Source: Rhodothermales bacterium
Lineage (GTDB): Bacteria; Bacteroidota; Rhodothermia; Rhodothermales; VXPQ01
Length of the DNA stretch: 64,000 nucleotides
Reading direction: 5' to 3'
NCBI GenBank assembly: GCA_022825385.1
Contig: JAJDWX010000012.1
Location: forward strand, 107,501 to 171,500
The position numbers were made by a program, and so were the translations under genes. Shown here in pieces: positions 60,349 through 64,000 of the stretch; positions within the stretch are counted from its first letter, which is position 1, and the number at the start of each line of letters is the position of its first letter. The notes beneath the pieces were generated by a model, which did not search any database, had not been told where the DNA came from, and was given only the letters and a program-made list of their open reading frames with translations.

Positions 60349-60433
60349 TTCACAGAGTCCCTTATATTTCCGTACTTCGCCAATGGGATTACGACCGTCC
60401 GCGGCCTCCTGGGAGAACCGGGCCAGTTGGCAA
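60349..60433 (+). pseudogene. Internal fragment of an amidohydrolase gene
   Basis: It encodes ESLIFPYFANGITTVRGLL followed by GEPGQLA, matching the amidohydrolase at 56848 at 22 of 28 residues over its residues 103-130. It joins directly to the 3' end of the O-methyltransferase gene. It is the counterpart of the fragment at 58209 and marks the right edge of the inserted island. Confidence 0.85.
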
Positions 60434-60442
60434 GCGCCCCTT

Positions 60443-61105
60443 TCACCGCTTGCGGGCGAGCGTTACGCCGTCTGCGATGGGCGCCATGCAGCAATCCACG
60501 CGCTCGTCGCGAATAATGGCGGCGTTCAGGGCCGCAATGGCGCGGGTGCTGGCGTCGTCGGCGGCAGGCTTCAGGACGCGGCCGTCGCGCAACATGTTGT
60601 CCAGCGCGACCACGCCGCCCGGGCGAAGGAGTTTCAGAACCTGTTCGTAGTAGACCCCGTACGACGTCTTGTCCGCATCGACGAAGGCAAAATCGTACGT
60701 CTCCCCGCGCCCTTCCTCCAGCAAGGCGCGCAGCGTATCCGCCGCGTCGCCCGCGCGAAATTCAATCTTCTCTTCCACGCCCGCCTCGCGCCAGTGGCGG
60801 CGAGCCATGCGGACGTAGTCTTCGTTCGCGTCGCAGGCCGTCAGGAGACCGTCGTCCGGGAGGGCTTGCGCCACGACCAGGGAACTGTATCCCGTGAACA
60901 CCCCGATTTCGAGGGCGCGGCGGGCGCCGGTCATGCGCACGATCATGGCCATGAACGCCCCTTGCTCCGGGGCAATCTGCATATCGGCCTCCGCCATGGG
61001 CGCCGTCTCTTCCCGCAACCGCCGCAGCGCGGGCGTCTCCCGGACCGCGTGGCGGACCAGGTATGCATGGAGTTCGGGCGAAAGCCCTATGCTTCGGTTG
61101 GACAT
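60443..61105 (-). CDS. Class I SAM-dependent O-methyltransferase (CCoAOMT-like)
   Basis: A 220-residue methyltransferase of the caffeoyl-CoA/catechol O-methyltransferase type. AdoMet motif ALEIGVFTGYSSLVVAQALP, metal-binding FAFVDADKTSYGVYYEQ, and LRPGGVVALDNMLRDGRV are present. Its small-molecule acceptor is unknown; bacterial homologues methylate catechols or hydroxyphenols with a divalent metal. The ATG at 61105 is used because the open frame further upstream runs through the 12-bp repeat tract. Pgm lies upstream on the same strand. Confidence 0.9.
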   Translation of the reverse strand: MSNRSIGLSPELHAYLVRHAVRETPALRRLREETAPMAEADMQIAPEQGAFMAMIVRMTGARRALEIGVFTGYSSLVVAQALPDDGLLTACDANEDYVRMARRHWREAGVEEKIEFRAGDAADTLRALLEEGRGETYDFAFVDADKTSYGVYYEQVLKLLRPGGVVALDNMLRDGRVLKPAADDASTRAIAALNAAIIRDERVDCCMAPIADGVTLARKR

Positions 61106-61138
61106 AAACGCTCCGTACGAAATCCGGCGAATACTTTC

Positions 61139-61258
61139 TTGACAAATCCCTTGACAAAGGTATTGAAAAATCCCTTGACAAACCGCTGGACAAAACCCTT
61201 GAAAAAATCCGTGACAAACCTCTTGACAAACTTCGTGAAAAAACGCTTGACAAAATTC
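61139..61258 (+). repeat. Ten-unit 12-bp minisatellite with TTGACAAA core
   Basis: Units start at 61139, 61151, 61163, 61175, 61187, 61199, 61211, 61223, 61235 and 61247. Eight fixed positions read TTGACAAA (variants TTGAAAAA, GTGACAAA, TGGACAAA, GTGAAAAA), followed by four variable bases. There are no indels across 120 bp. It fills the gap between the O-methyltransferase start and the pgm stop. TTGACA equals a -35 hexamer, but no regularly placed -10 follows. Confidence 0.85.
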
Positions 61259-61292
61259 GCCGGGGCGAAAACGCCGCAGATTCCCCCTGCGA

Positions 61293-62954
61293 TTACACGC
61301 CCGCCTCTTCGAACGCCCGGCGAACCATCGCCTGCGCTTCCTCCTGGATTCGGCGGAGGTGGTCCTCTCCGAGAAAGCTCTCCGCGTAAATCTTGTAGAG
61401 TTCTTCCGTGCCGGAGGGCCTCGCTGCAAACCACCCGTTCTCCGTAACCACCTTGAGGCCGCCGATGGGCGCGCCGTTGCCGGGAGCATGCGTACGTTTC
61501 GCAAGGATCGGCTCGCCAGCAAGGTCCGCCGCTACCGCCTGGTCCGGGGAAAGATTCGCAAGCGCCGCCTTCTGCGCGCGGGTGGCGGGCGCATCCATGC
61601 GTTCGTATACGGGCGCCCCGAAACGCTCCGCCAGCAGCGCATACCGCTCGGCGGGATCCTGGCCCGTCGCGGCGGTAATCTCGGCGGCCAGCAGGTTCAG
61701 CAGGAGGCCGTCCTTGTCCGTCGTCCATACGGAACCGTCCTTGCGCAGGAACGAGGCCCCGGCGCTCTCCTCTCCGCCAAAGCCGCAGGACCCGTCGATC
61801 AGGCCGTCCACGAACCATTTGAAACCCACCGGAACCTCCGCAAGCGGTCGCCCCAGGTCCTGCGCCACCCGGTCGATCATGGAACTGGACACAAGCGTCT
61901 TGCCGATGGCGGCGGCCTGGGGCCAACCTTTGCGGCGGCGGAACAGATACGCGATGGCCACGGACAAATAATGGTTGGGCTGCATCAGTCCGCCGGTTTT
62001 CGCAACCACGCCGTGGCGGTCGAAATCCGGGTCGTTGCCAAATGCGATATCGAACCGATCCTTCAGCCCGACGAGGCCCGCCATGGCGTACGGCGACGAA
62101 CAATCCATGCGCGTTTTGCCATCCCGGTCAAGCGTCATGAACGAAAAAGTCGGGTCCAGGGCCGGGTTGACCACCTCAATGTCGATCCCGTACCGATCCG
62201 CAATGGGTTCCCAGTACGCCGCGCCCGCCCCGCCCATGGGGTCGGCCCCTATTTTCAGGCCGGAGGCGGCGATGGCTTCCATGTCCAGCGCCTGGCCAAG
62301 GTCCTCTACGTAGGGGGTCATGAAATCCACTTCGCGGGTGGTGGCGGCCCGGCGCGCCTGCAGGATCGTCGTGCGGCGGACGCCCCGCAAACCGGCTTCG
62401 AGCAATTCGTTCGCCCGATCCTGAATCTGTCCGGTCGTGGCGGCGTCCGCCGGACCGCCCGTCGGCGGATTGTACTTGAAGCCGCCATCCTCCGGAGGAT
62501 TATGGGACGGCGTTACGACGACGCCATCCGCCAGGCCGCCCTCGCCGCGCGCATTGTAGCGAAGAATAGCGTGGGACAGCGCGGGCGTAGGGGTGTACGC
62601 AGGACCCGAATCCCCCTTGTCCACATGCACCGTTACGCCGTTCGCAGCGAACACTTCGAGGGCCGTCGTATAAGCCGCTTCCGACAGGGCGTGCGTATCC
62701 ATCCCCATCAGGAGCGGCCCCTCGATCCCGTTGGCGGCGCGCGTCTCGGCGACGGCCTGGCATATCGCAGCGATATGGTCGTCGTTGAACGACCCTTCGA
62801 GCGACGTGCCGCGATGCCCGGACGTACCGAAGGCCACGCGCTGCAACGGCTCGCGCGGATCGGGCCTTACCGAATAATACGCGGCCATGAGCCGGGGAAT
62901 ATGAACGAGGAGATCGCGGGGAACCGGCTTGCCCGCAAGGGGATGATGCGCCAT
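61293..62954 (-). CDS. pgm: Phosphoglucomutase (alpha-D-glucose phosphate specific)
   Basis: A 553-residue alpha-D-phosphohexomutase interconverting glucose-1-P and glucose-6-P. N-terminal FGTSGHRG (42-49) identifies the bacterial Pgm class. The phosphoserine loop is [14 protein letters not shown] with S150, the metal loop is [10 protein letters not shown], the sugar loop is GGEESAG, and the phosphate-binding loop is [14 protein letters not shown]. Length matches E. coli Pgm. It is divergent from the porX-like gene. Confidence 0.95.
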   Translation of the reverse strand: MAHHPLAGKPVPRDLLVHIPRLMAAYYSVRPDPREPLQRVAFGTSGHRGTSLEGSFNDDHIAAICQAVAETRAANGIEGPLLMGMDTHALSEAAYTTALEVFAANGVTVHVDKGDSGPAYTPTPALSHAILRYNARGEGGLADGVVVTPSHNPPEDGGFKYNPPTGGPADAATTGQIQDRANELLEAGLRGVRRTTILQARRAATTREVDFMTPYVEDLGQALDMEAIAASGLKIGADPMGGAGAAYWEPIADRYGIDIEVVNPALDPTFSFMTLDRDGKTRMDCSSPYAMAGLVGLKDRFDIAFGNDPDFDRHGVVAKTGGLMQPNHYLSVAIAYLFRRRKGWPQAAAIGKTLVSSSMIDRVAQDLGRPLAEVPVGFKWFVDGLIDGSCGFGGEESAGASFLRKDGSVWTTDKDGLLLNLLAAEITAATGQDPAERYALLAERFGAPVYERMDAPATRAQKAALANLSPDQAVAADLAGEPILAKRTHAPGNGAPIGGLKVVTENGWFAARPSGTEELYKIYAESFLGEDHLRRIQEEAQAMVRRAFEEAGV

Positions 62955-63158
62955 AATCCGGTGAAATATCAGGTGCGTCCAGAATGCGTAGTGCCGAACG
63001 CAAGGTACGACAATATTCCCTTTTTACAGGAACACAAAGGGCCTTTCGGCATGTATGAACGACGGCTCGACGCGCCACCCGAATGCAACCCGATGCGCAA
63101 CCCGGCGCGCGAAAAAAATCGCCCCCGCGCCCCAGCGAACGCCAATGCGCCCCGCCTT

Positions 63159-64000
63159 ATGCCCGGCAAGCCCCAAATCCTGTGGGCGGACGACGAAATA
63201 GACCTTCTGCGCCCGCACATTCTTTTTCTGGAAACGCGAGGGTACGACGTGACCAGCGTGACGAACGGCGCGGACGCCATCGGGGAGGCGGACCGCGCGC
63301 GCTACGACGTGATCCTGCTGGACGAACAGATGCCGGGCCTGGGCGGCATAGACATTCTGGAAGAAATCCGGAGAAAAGCCCCGGAAACCCCGGTGGTGAT
63401 GGTCACCAAAAGCGAAGAAGAACGCCTCATGGAAGAGGCGCTGGGCGGTCAAATCAGCGATTACCTGACCAAGCCGGTCAATCCCAGCCAGATATTGCTT
63501 ACGATCAAGCGGCTCCTGGACCATAACCGGCTGCGCACCGAAAAAGTCTCCCGCGATTATTTGCAATCCTTCAACCGGATTACCCAGGCCCTCATGAATC
63601 CGCTTACGCACGCGGAGTGGATCGAGGTGTACAGGCAGCTGGTGCAGTACGATATCGAACTGAAAGGGGACGAGGGCGCCCGCAACATTCTCGAAGACCA
63701 GTATCGGGAAGCGAACCGGGCGTTCGGCAAGTTCGTCGAAACGCGCTATCCGGCGTGGATTCGCGCGCGGCCGGGAGAAGACCGCCCGACGCTTTCGCAC
63801 GACGTGATTCCGAAATACGTCATTCCGAACATGGAACCCGGAACGCCCGTCGTATTCCTGGTCATCGACTGCATGCGCTACGACCAGTGGCTGGAGCTGG
63901 AAACGCTGCTGTACGACTTGTTCGACATAGAAAAGGATTTCTACTACTCGATCCTGCCGACGGCGACGCCGTATTCCCGCAACGCGATTTTCAGCGGCCT
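63159..64000 (+). CDS. porX: PorX-like response regulator with PglZ alkaline-phosphatase-type domain (partial, runs off window)
   Basis: 280 codons are visible and the gene continues beyond 64000. The N-terminal receiver domain has the acidic pair D11-D12, phosphoacceptor D55 (VILLDEQMPG), and TKSEEER and Lys in LTKPVNPS. A helical linker (about 125-205) leads to a PglZ domain beginning GTPVVFLVIDCMRYDQW, with ILPTATPYSRNAIFSG carrying the likely nucleophile Thr. PorX with PorY/SigP controls T9SS genes in Bacteroidota and has phosphodiesterase activity. Its presence agrees with the T9SS-tagged exoprotein at 21468. The ATG at 63159 gives the family's usual N-terminus. Confidence 0.88.
   Translation, partial: MPGKPQILWADDEIDLLRPHILFLETRGYDVTSVTNGADAIGEADRARYDVILLDEQMPGLGGIDILEEIRRKAPETPVVMVTKSEEERLMEEALGGQISDYLTKPVNPSQILLTIKRLLDHNRLRTEKVSRDYLQSFNRITQALMNPLTHAEWIEVYRQLVQYDIELKGDEGARNILEDQYREANRAFGKFVETRYPAWIRARPGEDRPTLSHDVIPKYVIPNMEPGTPVVFLVIDCMRYDQWLELETLLYDLFDIEKDFYYSILPTATPYSRNAIFSG

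Noticed and set aside
61087-61522. Coding extension of the O-methyltransferase through the 12-bp repeats
   Set aside because: The Cys/Phe/Gln-rich translation comes from the repeat; the conserved protein begins at the ATG at 61105.

Overview
The window is GC-rich chromosomal DNA. Its gene content points to the Bacteroidota/Rhodothermota/Balneolota side of the tree: a TonB-dependent receptor with an N-terminal carboxypeptidase-like domain, a ThuA/sugar-dehydrogenase exoprotein ending in a type IX secretion (T9SS) sorting domain, a PorX-type response regulator with a PglZ domain at the right edge, a B12-dependent ribonucleotide reductase and menaquinone synthesis (menC). High GC and NrdJ fit a Rhodothermales-like organism better than a classical low-GC Bacteroidales, but no rRNA is present to test this.

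Layout. 1-15.9 kb is housekeeping: PASTA protein, DinB protein, TonB receptor, pyrR, Fur-family regulator, tmk, TPR protein, DUF368 (undecaprenyl-phosphate translocase type), menC-aroE-antiporter, glutamate dehydrogenase. An AT-rich methyltransferase/nuclease pair (15.95-17.33 kb) sits between gdhA and nrdJ. 20.5-27.9 kb holds nrdJ, a hypothetical gene, the ThuA exoprotein, a CCA-adding/HD enzyme, a VOC protein and a TfoX C-terminal-domain protein. 28.0-48.0 kb is a type III-B CRISPR-Cas locus: cmr2 (cas10 with HD and GGDD), cmr3, cmr4, cmr5, a cmr6-cmr1 fusion, a CARF protein with a HEPN-like motif, cas1, cas2, an AT-rich leader, the array and, beyond an antiporter gene, a detached cas6. 48.1-64 kb holds two bacterial-PH membrane proteins, a flavin disulfide oxidoreductase, a biotin carboxylase, a DUF262/DUF1524 (GmrSD-like) protein, an orphan higA, ruvA, an exported amidohydrolase, a small AT-rich secreted-protein island, an O-methyltransferase, phosphoglucomutase and the start of porX.

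The most striking structure is inside the CRISPR array. One array of 31 repeats is split by a 4863-bp insertion (39675-44537) with 26-bp terminal inverted repeats and an 8-bp target duplication (TATTTCAT) lying in a repeat. The insertion is two nested IS1595-like elements. The outer one, about 1585 bp once the inner is removed, carries only a DNA methyltransferase-HNH gene and no transposase. The inner one (40605-43874) carries a transposase, a small holin-like gene and an intact methyltransferase-HNH gene; it landed in the outer methyltransferase gene, making the target duplication AATCCAGA. Both methyltransferase genes have a poly-C tract just after the start codon: 11 C in the inner (in frame) and 10 C in the outer (out of frame), as expected for a phase-variable switch.

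A second theme is short-period tandem DNA next to gene starts: ten 12-bp TTGACAAA units at 61139-61258, three 12-bp TTGAAA units at 50315-50350, 15-bp units at 25015 and 53564, 11-bp-phased TTTCCC at 56428-56480, and a duplicated pair of 19-bp palindromes (four operators) upstream of the amidohydrolase. No rRNA or tRNA gene was recognised.
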